A DNA stretch of 64,000 bases from Timema cristinae (GCA_039000515.1 JBCFYV010000012.1:14820290-14884289); one strand, 5' to 3'. Counted from the stretch's first letter, positions 21,660-33,984 are shown. A program made the numbers and translations. Notes: generated by a model not told the origin, from the sequence alone.

Positions 21660-21895
21660 TCGCAGGCTACGGTAGACAGGACATTCAGTTTGAATGGAAG
21701 AATCTAGAACATTGTTCTAGGTATTGACTGTGAACCCAATGGGAAGATATCATTGGAAAAACTTGAACGCAGATGGGAGGATAATATTAGGATGGACCTG
21801 AAAGATATAAGATGTAATGAGGCGGACTGTATATAACTAGTTAAAGAGAGGGATAGATGACTTTTTTAAAGATTCTTATACCATTGAGTGAGTAA
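21660..21895 (+). mobile_element. 3' end of a decayed LINE, same family as 3.84-4.74 kb
   Basis: After frameshifts the sequence reads MEESRTLF, VLTVNPMGRYHW and RRWEDNIRMDLKDIRCNEAD. These align with SRTLFRLLTENPNGKRPLG and RRWQVNIRMDLKKIGWNEVD in the 4.5-4.7 kb copy. It ends with a similar GAGTGAGTAAGTA motif. Only the extreme C-terminus is kept; the copy is 5' truncated and dead. Confidence 0.7.
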
Positions 21896-22059
21896 GTATA
21901 AATAATAACATAGACAATGTACGAATATATAGTTGTATAATCTACCCTTACTCCACTTGATATTTTGAATATCGGAACCTGGATTTAGTTTCGTATTTTC
22001 TATTCATAAAATCCGGGAATAATATATATCTTGGGTTTTTTTTTGTTTTCCCACTGTAG

Positions 22060-22252
22060 ACTACTACTCATACTGGCAAATGGAGTATGTAATAAAAATG
22101 TAACCACATTTGCGTAGAAGGTGGGACATAGTTTAGTTGAAAAGACCCCCCACTATAACTGACTGAGATTTGAATAATTACCTTCCTTTCACCGGATAAT
22201 CCAACTACATGAGACTTACATTAATTTTAGTCTACGTGGCCTCCAAAGCGGC
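22060..22252 (-). mobile_element. Old SINE-B-type copy
   Basis: Plus strand: tail complement (CTACTACTCATACTGGC), body CACATTTGCGTAGAAGG (compare CGCATTTGCGTGGAGG in good copies), box-B complement GAGATTTGAATAAT, head ending TTTTAGTCTACGTGGCC. Order fits SINE-B on the minus strand. Confidence 0.5.
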
Positions 22253-22390
22253 TCCCTTTGGTAATAATCACTTTTACTTGTCTAATATACAATGTATTAT
22301 CATCGATCCCTGAACATAAAATACTTTTCACTGCGGAGATTTAAAATACAATTGAGAAATCTTTAATGGTCTACACAAATCCCATTTATT

Positions 22391-22393
<3 letters not shown>

Positions 22394-22437
<44 letters not shown>
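22394..22437. repeat. (AT)n microsatellite
   Basis: About 44 bases of uninterrupted alternating A/T. Confidence 0.95.
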
Positions 22438-22442
<5 letters not shown>

Positions 22443-24128
22443 TAACCTATAAAATATATACATAATTAATGCTTCTTTAAACATAAACTGATACATTTTT
22501 GAATATATTAAAGTAACGTGTAGATAATGGTTGTTCTAATTTAACTTTGGAATTGAAAATCTACTTATTGTTATCGTTCACTAAATATTTTATGTTTTTA
22601 TTAATTAAATCGTAAACGAGTTTTTAGACAATATCTTATTGGTTAATATTCTTAGTATCATAAGTTTGACAACGTTATAAATGTACGCGTTAAAAATAAG
22701 TCTCATAAATAAATTATAAGGAAAAGTTGTCGATTATAGCACTGGCCCACATGCATTAAGAATATTAATTATAACAGCTGATATATTTAAAGTAAGATTT
22801 ATCTTTAAATGGCAGCACTATTAATACACTAAAACGTAATTTAAAAAAAATCAAATTTTAATAAACATTTACTCATAGATTAACTGTTAAAAGTTTTCTT
22901 TTCACCCAGCGAATAATGTTGGGATATATTTTGTGTTAAATTTAAACTAACCACTCTGAGACCATGTATGCTATATCACCTAATTTAAATGACTTTTACA
23001 CTCTGATTGGTGTTTTAATAAAATAAGATCATTTTGAGTTTATTATTTGTCAAATTTTTCTGCTAAAACCATTTCTTATGGAATTTTAAGTAGAATGTGT
23101 TCAATATTTTATTAATTGTTTACAGCTATGATGATCACTACCCATTCAAAAATACATTCAGACCATGTATATATAGAGGCTTTATTATTCACAGAGTAAA
23201 GTAGGTTTAGGATAATATAACAAAACTTAACCAAACTCCTATGATATATATTTTTAATAACATATATCTTAAGCTTAACCATATGTTATTTCAAATATTA
23301 TTTTATTGTCATTTTAATATGGTTTTCACGTCCATTCAAAATACTAAATATAATTAGTAAAAAAGTATGTCTATAATCTATTGCGAAATGTTATGAAAGA
23401 TACAGCCAAAAACTATCCATTGCAAACAAGATGGATAATTTTGTAGAAGACCATAATAGTGTATACATGTTTTATTTAAACTCACTTTTAGGCATGGGAC
23501 GACCCAGCTATACTCTTGTAATGAATTCTCGTAGGGAACTCCAAAGAAAATTTACACAAACACACATACAAGAAAGGAAAACTTGTTTGCCAAGACTATC
23601 AAAAGATTCATCTAAACCAAGACATGTAAATATGCTATGGGCAGTAGACAACATTCTTTTCAAGTACTCATGGGAATCTAAGAAAAAAATCTAATATTCA
23701 CCCTTATTATGGTAAAAAAAAAAGTTGGTCCTTTCCCTTTTCTGCACCAATTTCCTTAGGCTACAAATAATCCGATGTGGTTCTTCCGTCTCTTGTTCGC
23801 CTTCAGCTCCCTCCCTAAACTTATTTGGCTATAAACTTGTAGATAAGAAGGTCCACAGTCTTCGCCCCTCCCCCTTACCCCTTCTTTACAAACCTCCCTT
23901 TCCCAAAGGAAGAGTGCAAGGAGATTCTACTCTTTTACTTCCCTACATCTTTAGGCATAAATCTCAATTCCGTTCTTTTTACCTAAAAACGGGCCGAGAT
24001 TAAATCGGCCATAGTTTGCAAAGGAGCTTGTTTCCTCCCTGTGGGGCGTTTAGTCTAAGAAAAATGAAAGTGGATGACTCTTGAATGCTTACTGATGCCA
24101 TGAGAAGTGCACGAGAGGAAGGATGTAT

Positions 24129-24149
24129 AGGGGGGAGGGGGGGGGGAAG
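24129..24149. repeat. G-rich run
   Basis: Nearly pure G over about 20 bases with one A, ending in GGGGGGGGGG AAGG. Confidence 0.8.
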
Positions 24150-25451
24150 GTAATTCAGGTGAGTGCACCCAAAACATGTGTAAGCTCATTTCATATTCAT
24201 ATACCACAACATATTAAGCGGAAAAGTTGAAGCTCCACGTTCAGCGAAAAAATAAATAAAATGAAAGCTGCAATTTAATAAAGAAATTTCTTAATAATAT
24301 CAACAAAAATAGTTTTTTCAAATATTATTAGTATAAATATTTATAACATATAATGACGCACACTTATAAACCTCAATTTGATTAAAGATTTTTTTGAAGA
24401 GGATTTATATTAATAATCTCTCTTCAATTAAGAATAATTAATTACATTATAAATGTTTAAATCACAATATTGACGAGTGCTAATGGAACTAATATCTCAA
24501 AAGAGTTGTAAAAGTTTATACATTTTTATGATCCAGTTTTTAAAATATTGTAACAATAACTTGGGAACCTTAATAGGTGCTGGAACGCTTTATCCAGAAG
24601 GGACAGAATGACGGTATGCCCAAATTAAATATGTTAGGTAAGAGCCGCAAAAGTGTATAGCAATATTTTGATTGTTCAAAGCATCTGAACTTGTTTGAAT
24701 GAAAGGTTTGTTTATAAACAGGCTTATTCACCGTTCTACTACATAACTACATAACAATATACTTAAATAAGGGCTAGTGGTACGCATGCGTGAATAATAT
24801 TTCTTAAGCCAAGCAAATAAAGAATGAGTAATCAACCTAATTCAACCTAGGTATATTGTTGTATAACTTCTGCTAAGCCTGGCTCCTCCTGGTTCAACCT
24901 ATAAGAGAACGGGAAAGTGGGTAGGAGGGGTTGATACACCCATTCCTCCCCAAGTCCCGGCCCTTATGGGGTCTTCACACACATGTGATATTTTGACACG
25001 TTTTTTGATACTAGGTTTACATAGAACATTTTACTAATATAATTAATTAATAAAATAAATGGTTGATACATTTATAACAACAACTACTTTGATATCATTA
25101 CTAGATAAATCCCATAACTTACAATGCCCTTTGGTCAAGTGTTACGATTTTCTTAGTTAAAACACACAGTTGTACACCTAATATTACCACTCATTTCATT
25201 ATTGCAAGCAATAGTTTAAGGTCAAAGTTCTGGTTATTGGGGTTACCTAACTATATTACACAACACTCACGTTATTAGGAGCTAAACTATATTTTACAAT
25301 ATCTAGCACAACCTTTCACCAATCCATAGTAAAGTATACAACACCGCAATAATCCTGTTCACACACTGGCAGAACTCACTCCATTCTGGCGAGAACTTTT
25401 AAGTGAGCTATGATTGACTTGGTTTGACTTTCATGGTTTTCGGCCAATCCC

Positions 25452-25506
<55 letters not shown>
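25452..25506. repeat. (AT)n microsatellite with symmetric slips
   Basis: Alternating A/T with one AA slip near the left end and one TT slip near the right, making the tract nearly palindromic. Confidence 0.95.
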
Positions 25507-26233
25507 CACACATTTCATTTCACGAGTGCTCTATTTCCCAAATCACATATTTCTTAAAATTCTGGTTACTCATTATTTCCATTTCCATTTCTGTCTTTAG
25601 AAGCTGAAGACAATTTAAGAACAAGTAGTTTGGAGCTTGACTCAATGGGTTTCATGGAGAAAAGGATATACTAACATAAATGGCCTGCTAGCTTGAATAC
25701 GGCTTGAGAGAGATTGGTGGGGGAAGCAACCAGCTACTAGCAATATAAACCATCATATGGCATATATCTTAAAAAGTATGTTATCGTTAATTTTATATTA
25801 TAGATTCAATTTCGTATTTCATTACATGGTAAAGTTTTACAAATAAATATCTTAGGTATTGTATCTAGTGTTACTAGTCGTTTTAAAATATATTAACTAG
25901 GATTATAAGTAAGAGGTATGCAAGTTATAAATACTCTATGTTCAATAAATAAATAAATATAGTGTAAATAATTTTTTAAGCCTGTTAAGACAAAATTAAC
26001 CCTATAAAGTGTATAAGATATATTTATGATTGAAGAAAAACTACGTTGGGTAAGTTACTGTTTACTACTAAAGATATATTGTAACTGAATATTATTTGAC
26101 ATATTTTGCAGATTAGTATTATATTTAGGTCTATATTTTATAAATTGGTCGTTCAATTGAAAGTTATGACATACTCGTTATTTTTTTATAATTACCAAAT
26201 TTTACGTGACATAATACGCGAGCATGTGCATGA

Positions 26234-26620
26234 TTGCCTCACAAAATTAGTGTATCATTTTTATCTCAGTTGAATGACCTTTCAACTTTAATAATGAAGT
26301 CGACATTTTACTTGGTTGAGTGGTTTACTACCCCAACCTCACCCCACACCTCTCTGAAGCCAACCCTCATTGTGCGTGTATACGGCATGTACCCCGCGCC
26401 ATCTGTGGGGACTGCAACGGCACCACCAACCAATGGTGTCGCTTCCCGCCGCGTCCGACTTCCATGATGCATTTCAACCAGACCTCATCATGCATCACTT
26501 CAGCGCACTCAAGCGGAACAACGGTAACTAATTTGCGCCGCATTGTGCCACAGCCTGCTTGCGATTTTTTTTTATTATTATTTCTTCCCACATCCCTTGC
26601 TTCCTCTACAATCATGTGAG
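26234..26620. other. G+C-richer segment with overlapping open frames
   Basis: Three frames (26234-26467 and 26320-26619 plus, 26367-26615 minus) overlap in a segment with markedly more C and G than its flanks. The plus-strand product has a run of small polar residues and prolines, and no domain is recognised. It could be a diverged exon, an untranslated region or an old transposon core. There is no evidence to choose. Confidence 0.25.
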
Positions 26621-26624
26621 TTCA

Positions 26625-27215
26625 CTCTTTCCCTTCAAACCCTTCAATACGCTCACCCTTCACTCATAGAACCATGAAAAAAATATCAAATATTTGACTA
26701 ATAGAATTACACGATGTAGACCAAAATTAATTTAGGTCTTTGTGGCGAAAGAATTATATTTAACTATATTGTAGGTCTTTTTAAACATAATACACTAAAT
26801 GTTTGGTACGTCACCATTTTGAAGCACAGAATTAAACCAAGACCTAGTCATTGTATTTCTATGAAGTCAGTTTGTGATAATACTACATTAAGCTAGAAAG
26901 AATGAATAATATTTAAATTAATAAATTATATATTAGTTGCAATAATACTTTGACCTAACAATCATTGAAATGATACCTATTTCTTGTCAAGTAGGTTGTT
27001 CATTACACTAGTGCAGACATGGGCAACATAGTTTATAATGTAACCACAAGTGTGGCAAATAAGAAGTAGAATTCGTTTCACCATGTAAAAATTGAAAAAC
27101 TAGTTTGCTCAATCGAACATTTAAAACAACAAACACTCTTTGAATGAGTTTATTCAAAACGTGTAAACTTTGAATATTACATTACAATAGCACCTGATAC
27201 AAATGATTGATAGTT
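26625..27215. other. A+T-rich sequence without a gene
   Basis: No supportable feature. Confidence 0.5.
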
Positions 27216-27221
27216 TTTTTA

Positions 27222-27440
27222 GTATTACGTTTTACTAACCGTTCAGGTAACACGCTTATGTACTAATTACGCTAGTGGTTTCAGGGATTATAAAGGTCAT
27301 ATATAGAGGAAGTGCACCCCCATATTCATGGAGGGAGAGTGAAAAACCATTTATTTTTTTTAACTCAATTACACCAAACCGAGATTAGAACCTCATCCTC
27401 TCCATAATCGGAAGTATAGTTTACTGTGAGAGCTAGCCAA
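27222..27440 (-). mobile_element. Old full-length SINE-B-type copy
   Basis: Plus strand: tail complement (ACGTTTTACTAACCGTTCAGG), body with GGAAGTGCACCCCCATATTC and GGAGGGAGAGTGAAAAACCA, box-B complement CGAGATTAGAACCTC, decayed head. The body agrees closely with the intact SINE-B copies, so this is one of the better-kept old copies. No TSD seen. Confidence 0.65.
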
Positions 27441-27444
27441 CTGA

Positions 27445-28555
27445 AATTCACAACGCTCTAACGGTAATTTCACCAGTAATGGTTCTGTGAACCAGCAACT
27501 CTGCTCCCTTCATTCAAAAAATGCAAGTACTTTACATGATGTTAGATTATGTCACATTATTGTCATTACTATAATATCAAGATTTATCTTTAAATTTAAA
27601 GTTAAAGTAGCTCTTAATATTCCTCCGTGGATTCAAAGTGAGTACTTTTCCTCGGCGATCAAATTAGACAGAACCAAAATTAATACTATTTTCAATAATG
27701 TTTTTATTCATAGATAATAATAGTAGTTCACATGATTTAAGACGTCACTTTCACAATAAAATTAAAATCATAATAAAAAAATGCTCTCTAGGTACTCAAT
27801 AGAATGCTTAGAATTTAATTTAAAATTACTTGTGATAATCTATTAAATGAAATATATTTTAAACAACCACCATATTGAAAAGAACTATTATATTAAAAAC
27901 CATCTAAATAAATCGTCTAGCCAGGTTCAAAGAATATCCCTGCCAAATTTCATTAAATGTGGTACACATTTTGGTAGCTATCGTGGACCAATTGGGCAAG
28001 GAGAATGTTGAACGACTGACATCATGAAAATGATAGCCAGGTCAATACACTTTATACCTGTTCATAAGTTGTTCAGCCTAGGTTAACAGATGAACTTAAC
28101 AAATGTCGCTAAAATGGTTTATTCACTTGACAGATATCGTGGAAAAAAGATCTGGAGAGACATACAGAAGAAATTTCAAATGGCCAAATTAAAACATAAC
28201 CTTTGTCAACTATAAATTCAAATCTTGTTAAAACTATTCATTGCACTGTGATACCTCAACTATATGGCAATGAGTTTTATTTTATGGTTAAATGATGAGA
28301 AGATAAAAATAAATAAATTTGAATAGCATTTAAACATGTTCTATTCATACTAAATTTTTGTGTTTAACATAACGAGATACTCCATCAATCTGGTATACTA
28401 TTATTAAAATTTTATTATAGCTAGTCTTTTCTCCCCTTAAAAACCTCAAGCCACAGCACAGCTTTATATTTTCTCTACACACCAGAGGGAAGTATCTAAA
28501 ATCATTCCCATTTCTTCCTATTTCTCAAGAGATTAAGTCAAAACGTTAGCAGTGC
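27445..28555. other. A+T-rich sequence without a gene
   Basis: A 76-codon frame at 27487-27717 has no recognisable content. Nothing else supported. Confidence 0.45.
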
Positions 28556-28559
28556 TCTT

Positions 28560-28830
28560 TTCTTCGCGTTGAAGGGTTAAGTCGCCCGGATTGGCGTCAC
28601 CCGATGCAACTTTTGACGGATGCTGACGTCACTTGTCACGAGAAATATAGTTCTTCTGTGGTCCGTAAGAGGCGCTCCTTATTTATACAGGGTGAAAGGG
28701 GGTAAGAAGACAATAAGCATCAATATAAGAGGAAACTAGGAAAGAAGAAGGGTGTTTTTCCTGAGAGAAATACGGGACACTGATAAAAGATGATACGTGG
28801 AGAGGGGTGTTTTAATCTGTTGTTTTGTTG
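28560..28830. other. G+C-richer segment with a CRE-like site
   Basis: Stands out by composition. It contains TGACGTCA (28624-28631), a perfect CRE/ATF palindrome, within a stretch also having GGCGTCACC and TGTCACGAG. No open reading frame or downstream gene is visible, so promoter function is only a possibility. Confidence 0.25.
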
Positions 28831-28834
28831 GACG

Positions 28835-31435
28835 CGTCGAGATAAGAAAAAAGGATAAGTAGTTCTCGACGGTACATTGATCACCTCAGTGAAGCTACCA
28901 GGACGTGCAGAGATTTTTGAAAACTTTTCATTAAATAAAAAGATAAAGCTTTCGTGTTACACGAAGACACAAAAATGAATGAAACGTTAGATTCATCCAT
29001 TGTTCTTTTCCTAGTTCATTAATAATTCTACATTCTGACACATTTGTCAAACATACTTGGTGGATTTTTAACTATTAAACAACACTTTAAGCACATTCAA
29101 TGTAAGTGTAGTATAAATCATAGATATGAATTTTATAATTTTATAAATACATTACCCTTTTTCTTATAAGTCATCTTTTTAAGCATGTTGAACAAATTTT
29201 AAAATTCATTTAAATATTCACATTTTATATATAAATACAATCAGTGCTACGAGTAATTCGTATAGGCAACCCGTACTAAACCACATCAAATTAGGACGTT
29301 CAACGTTCACATGCTTTCTTTTTTTATATAAATCGTAAAAACACAGTTAATAAAGGAGAACTTTTTTCAAAAGATAATTTTTGCACTCGATTCTTAGTGA
29401 TACATCTCTTTTCAATAATTTTTGTTATATGTGTTAATATAGTTTGTATTCTTTTCTCTCTGTGCAACATAATTTGTATTTTCCATCACAATAAGGGGTA
29501 TATTTTTATACAACATTTGTAAATTTTACAAACGCCATTTAAAAATATCCCATTTCAAGAATTTAATAACCACCAAAGGGGGTAAATATATATCCTGGGA
29601 CTATTATTTTTCAAGCCTCCATTTTCAAATATAAAATTTTCAGAATTGTTTGGGCCTCCTGCCGGCTGAAATTCAGATTTTTTAAAACCATAAGTTGGTT
29701 TTCCATGAATTTTGCCCATTTTGTTACTCCTGGACCACTTTTTAAATTTAAAATTGCACATTTTTTTTTTTTTTGTGGAGTGCTCTCTCTATCTGTCCCT
29801 ATATATTTCCATTTAATGTATCATCATAAGTGCCATTTCCTATTAGTATTTTAATTAATATATAAATTTATTAATATTTAAATTATAAAACACTTAAGTT
29901 TGGAATTTAATGATCTTCAGACTTTTCTAGTTATCTTTATTTTTACATCTATCTTCCTGTTATATCATCTAATTTCAACCACATCCAAAATATTTTTTTC
30001 TTATGGGCTATTAATAAATTGAGATGACTCCACGACCCCTTATTTCATGGACACCTCGTTTGTATTTTGCAAATTTCAAACCTTTTTGATAATATGAAGG
30101 GACTTGACAAATTAATTTTTGTAAAACATTAAGTGCTTTTGCTCATCTACCAGATACACTTTTAATTTTTTAAGCATTCTTCTAATTGGCTGAAGTGGGT
30201 AAGTGGCGCCTTCTGTTATTTATTAGCTAATTTAAATTTTCTACCGCAACTTCAACAAAAGTGTTTTCATTAATGGTGTAAATGTCTAGCCCCACAATTT
30301 TCCATATTACCAATTTGAAATTTTCAATTTTAATACATATCTAGATATCCGAAGATGATCCTATACTTTCCTACAGAATTTTTAGTTTTTACCCCACTTG
30401 AAAGTGATTTTATCTATTAATAGCTGAAGTATCCACCGTTCCCGGAAGAAATGTTTTTAGTTTAATGTTTGTAATTAATTAAAATATTTAATCCAAATTT
30501 TAAAATTACGGCTACGAGGTGCACATGTTCATGCACAAGGGCCAGATATTTAAAAATATCAAACCCATGAGTGCAGTAGATAAACAATGCTCATGATAGA
30601 CCAACAAACTCTTTAGGATGGCTCTCACGACCTGACTGACAAATTTAAATCTTGTACCATAGCGAGAAGTAGTTTCTTACATAAGTTCATGTTTCTTGGT
30701 CCTATAGAATAGGTAGAGTCCATTCACCAAAAGAGTGGCGGTAAATAGCATCTAGCTGAACATGTTAAACGGTTAAAAGAAAAACATAATTAAAAACAAA
30801 TTGTTGTGAAAGATTTGACTGCCAAAAGCGACAAAAAATCATCATATGGTCTTGCAGATCCCATGCCTTGGCAAATGGATACACGATAGTAGATCTGGCA
30901 GCTTTTGCTGTCACTTACCTACACCCCTGCCGTAGATGGGGTATAGTCACAACGTCTAGTGTATCAGATTCACTATGAGTGTAAATAAAATTGCTTAAGT
31001 TGCGCACTCTAAGGATTTCCCTCAATATTTTATTAAAGTTTTAAATTTTTTTTGTTAATTGAGTTTAAAGATGGAAATAAAGCACACCATTAGATTTCTT
31101 TGATTACGCAGGTGTATTCTATGTTTTAACTTGCTGTTTTTGTTTGTTTTGTTTTGTCAGTAGTCACGTAGTCCAAGCTGTAAGGCCAGTTTAATACTGA
31201 ACTTAATAAAGTACCCGTGTTACATTTTAAAGTTTCCCTGAGTAGATATGCTAAGATATTCCTTCTCTATGTTTTTCTGGTTTTTTAGTCATCCACATAT
31301 CTCGTTACGGGTTTTAAGTTATAAAACTCATAATATATTGTAATTGCAAAGACAACAGATCTGAGATACAAACCCCAACCATGCCCCTTTTGCCCACATC
31401 TTTCAGAGGAGAATTTGGAATTTTACTTTTATATT
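28835..31435. other. A+T-rich sequence without a recognised gene
   Basis: No convincing coding fragment was found. The part from about 30500 could belong to the hAT relic that ends at 31988, but no frame carries recognisable motifs there. A 68-codon minus frame at 29555-29761 resembles nothing known. Confidence 0.4.
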
Positions 31436-31439
31436 AAAT

Positions 31440-31988
31440 TCTCGTCAGCCAGCGCAGAAAACTTTCAGAAAAAGCACTGAACCATTTGAGGACTTGTCCA
31501 ACAACTTATTTGTGTGAGCGAGCCTTTATTTCTCTTTGTGGTAAGCTATAAAATATGTGAACGAAAATTGTCTTAGTGTTTAATGAAACTTAAGGAGATG
31601 GTCACTAAAATTGCTACAAATTGCAATTATATTATAGAGACACGCAAGCAGTTCCATTGCTCACATAATTTATCATTGATTATAAATGCATAAATATAAT
31701 ACCTACGTATTATATTTTCTTTTAATTTTTATTATACTTCTTTTTTACATTTATTAAATCAAAAATAATATGTCTAAGAATGTACAAATATAATACCTAA
31801 ATTAATTTTATTCTAATATATATATTGTAATTAAATTTACATTAAATGTATTATAACTAATCTATTCCTATAATATATCATCAATTTATCATTGTCATTG
31901 GTATTAATCATATATCCTACAGTAGGTCAGCGAGTCAGCTGTTCCCTGGTTAGATGGTCCGAGTGACTAAAAATATTGAAAACCACTG
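31440..31988 (+). mobile_element. hAT transposase C-terminal relic and right end
   Basis: A frame at 31483-31545 reads HLRTCPTTYLCERAFISLC. PTTYLCERAFSxL is the hallmark of the C-terminal dimerisation region of hAT transposases of the ZBED/SCAND3-related group (usually followed by KxKYRxRL). Here a stop follows GKL and the rest is scrambled. About 440 bases downstream the strand ends in TTGAAAACCACTG (31976-31988), a hAT-like terminal inverted repeat (CAGTGGTTTTCAA). The left end and the DDE-containing core were not found, so the boundary at 31440 is arbitrary. A dead, 5'-incomplete element. Confidence 0.6.
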
Positions 31989-32034
31989 GTCTGGAGGTTT
32001 CTGGAGAGTGTGTAAAAACACACACAAACACATA

Positions 32035-32105
32035 TTAGGACAATTAATTGAACCTGAGGCATTAGCTCACTAGCCCGGTGCACTACCGACTGAGCTAAAA
32101 TATCT
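32035..32105 (-). mobile_element. tRNA-like SINE head relic
   Basis: Minus-strand reading gives a good box A (TTAGCTCAGTCGGTAGTGCA) followed by CCGGGCTAGTGAGCTAATG and a box-B-like CCTCAGGTTCAATT. It resembles the head near 15.58 kb (CAGCTCAGTTGGTAGAGCA). Arms do not pair well enough for a working tRNA. Confidence 0.5.
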
Positions 32106-32129
32106 GAAGATGATTTTGCTGTGTTATAA

Positions 32130-32720
32130 AATAAGTTTGGTCTTTCCGGCCTTAACCCCGCCCGGATGGGAGTTAGAATCTCCCCTCACTCCACCCATGT
32201 GTGTGTGTGCGCGCTGTGGCGAGTGTTTGACGTAGCCACCTCACATGTGGACTTCCCCCAGGGAGTCTGCCCTCAGTGGGGGTCACGCCCTATGGACTCA
32301 CGCTGCGTGACATTTTCACCAGATTAACTCCCGGATAAGGTGACTCCCGGCAAGGGTCACTAGGCCACTACTGCGCAGTCTTGTCCAACCCCTCCTCCAC
32401 CCTGTCCTACTCCCCCCCCCTCTCGCCTTTATCACTCTCTCTATCAAAGCCGCCCGTAATGCCACGGGGGCTCGTTTCTCCGTCGTAATCCCTCATCACC
32501 GGCAGTTTTGAGTGTGTAAGAGAGAGATAGTTTTGATCCATTGTCCTGGTTGGTTTATTTACATCCTAGTCCCAACGTCATATTATAGTGGTGTAGACAT
32601 CGCCACAAGCGGCAGATATTGGCGCCATTACCGATGGTGGCAGATGCGGGAAACATTACCACGCATTGGTGGCAGAAGTGGAGAACATGGACTATTTTTA
32701 GTAAAGTGTTATACACTTTA
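32130..32720. other. G+C-rich segment with a 28-32 bp direct repeat at its end
   Basis: A clear compositional island rich in CCCC, CACTCC and GGTCAC motifs, inside A+T-rich DNA. Near its right end GGCAGA occurs at 32611, 32639 and 32671 and CATTACC at 32626 and 32654, showing two and a half units of a 28-32 bp repeat. The last part (TGGTGGCAGAAGTGGAGAAC) looks like the leader just after a primer-binding site in some Ty3-like LTR elements. That is a resemblance only. No gag or pol follows. Confidence 0.35.
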
Positions 32721-32724
32721 GTTT

Positions 32725-33105
32725 GATATTTATTTTTGACATTGTTATTGTAAACATGATATGTTTTTTTTTTATTCGTAACCCTTTAAAAGAGGTATAA
32801 TATTGACACAAATTTCCCAAAATATTCATGCATATCCATACAAATATTAGACTGCTATTAAAAATGAGACACTAACAAATGTTACAAAAGTATAAATATT
32901 CGAAAGGACATTTAAAAAAGATATTTAATGGATGTGATTGATATTAAATTTTTCTTTATTTTGATACCAAAATGAATAGCTTTTACTACTGTAAAGTGTT
33001 AAAATACTCTATTGATTTTGTTTGTGCCCCACCTCCCTGTCTAGTGATCTGTATATTTACATCAGTAAAATATATATTAAGTTGGTAATATCAAGGGTAT
33101 ATTTC
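32725..33105. other. A+T-rich sequence without a gene
   Basis: No supportable feature. Confidence 0.5.
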
Positions 33106-33109
33106 CAAT

Positions 33110-33240
33110 TCATGCATTTCCACGGGAGTAGATAGGTACCTAGGTAAATGCGACCCCCTTTCGAACCCCGACCTTCCCATCAGCTCTAAATTAGACTACA
33201 AGAGAATGGTGCCTTTATCCGCGTACCAGCCGGTGTAGTT
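33110..33240 (-). mobile_element. Old SINE-B-type head
   Basis: Plus strand carries the box-B complement TTTCGAACCCCGACC, then CTTCCCATCAGC and a head ending CGCGTACCAGCCGGTG. Matches the order of the old SINE-B heads read on the minus strand. Confidence 0.45.
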
Positions 33241-33326
33241 TCCAAAGGTATTAAAATAACAGTTTAATAGAGTTGAATATTTGGTGGTCGCATGGTCCTG
33301 GGTGTCACTATCGTAATAGACTAGAC

Positions 33327-33974
33327 CAGGGGTCTCCAAACCTTTTTCTATGTGGGACACAAAATATATTTTACACGCTTTTGCGGACCAATGTAACGTT
33401 CACCTATTCTTCAGGTAGTATTATTTTTGCCATGAATGTCTTGACATGTGCAAATAAATCATAAATATAATTTGTTTCAACATGAAAATTTAGATTATAG
33501 TCATAATAAGACAAGTCACGTATGTAAAAAATGCCCCTTTCCAAGGCCAGTTAGTGTTTGATAAAAGTGGTTGGCGTTGATTCTTCTCTATGAGATATTA
33601 ATCAATTTATATGTAATAAATTATAATTATAATAATTATAAGTATTTATATATATTTTTTTCAATTAGATGCCATCTTTCGAGACTTTACTTTTACAACC
33701 CTCTGCCGAGAGACTTGGAACTACCTAAGAATCATCACAAGCCATTCTGTTTTAGGTATAAGGAATGGCGCCTGCGACTGAAAATGAGGGTTTGCAATTC
33801 CGACAGCACTCTGGCTTGGTGTCATGGGGGAAAGCACGCATGTGAACAGAACCTGTACTTGTCAAATAAACTGTGTGGTTAAGAAATAACGAAAATAAAC
33901 GATTAATTGGTTTTTTTGATAAAGGCTTGGTACGGGCCGGATGTGGCCCGCGGGCTGTAGTTTGGAGACCCCTG
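33327..33974. mobile_element. Non-autonomous hAT transposon, complete
   Basis: The element begins CAGGGGTCTCCAAAC and ends GTTTGGAGACCCCTG, a perfect 15-bp terminal inverted repeat. Next to the right end is a GGGCCGGATGTGGCCCGCGG stretch typical of this hAT end type. The flanks are GACTAGAC (33319-33326) and GTGTAGAC (33975-33982): an 8-bp target duplication with two mismatches, the length expected for hAT. At about 650 bp with no transposase motif, it must have moved using another element's transposase. A 103-codon frame inside (33571-33882) has no recognisable transposase content. The flanks read like an old SINE head, so it may sit in an earlier SINE. Confidence 0.88.
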
Positions 33975-33984
33975 GTGTAGACGA

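Larger units (their letters stand above)
22260..26225. other. Long stretch without a recognised gene
   Basis: Holds AT tracts (22394-22437, 25452-25506) and G runs near 24129-24149. Two open frames of 87 and 92 codons (23431-23694, 23725-24003, plus) overlap nothing recognisable. The first is rich in Lys, Arg and Ser; the second is proline- and leucine-rich. A SINE tail relic may lie at 23135-23160. No splice or promoter context is evident. Confidence 0.4.

Noticed and set aside
23431..24003. Two adjacent plus-strand frames of 87 and 92 codons as a small gene
   Set aside because: No recognisable domain, no shared composition, no start or splice context, and both are of a length expected by chance in 64 kb.
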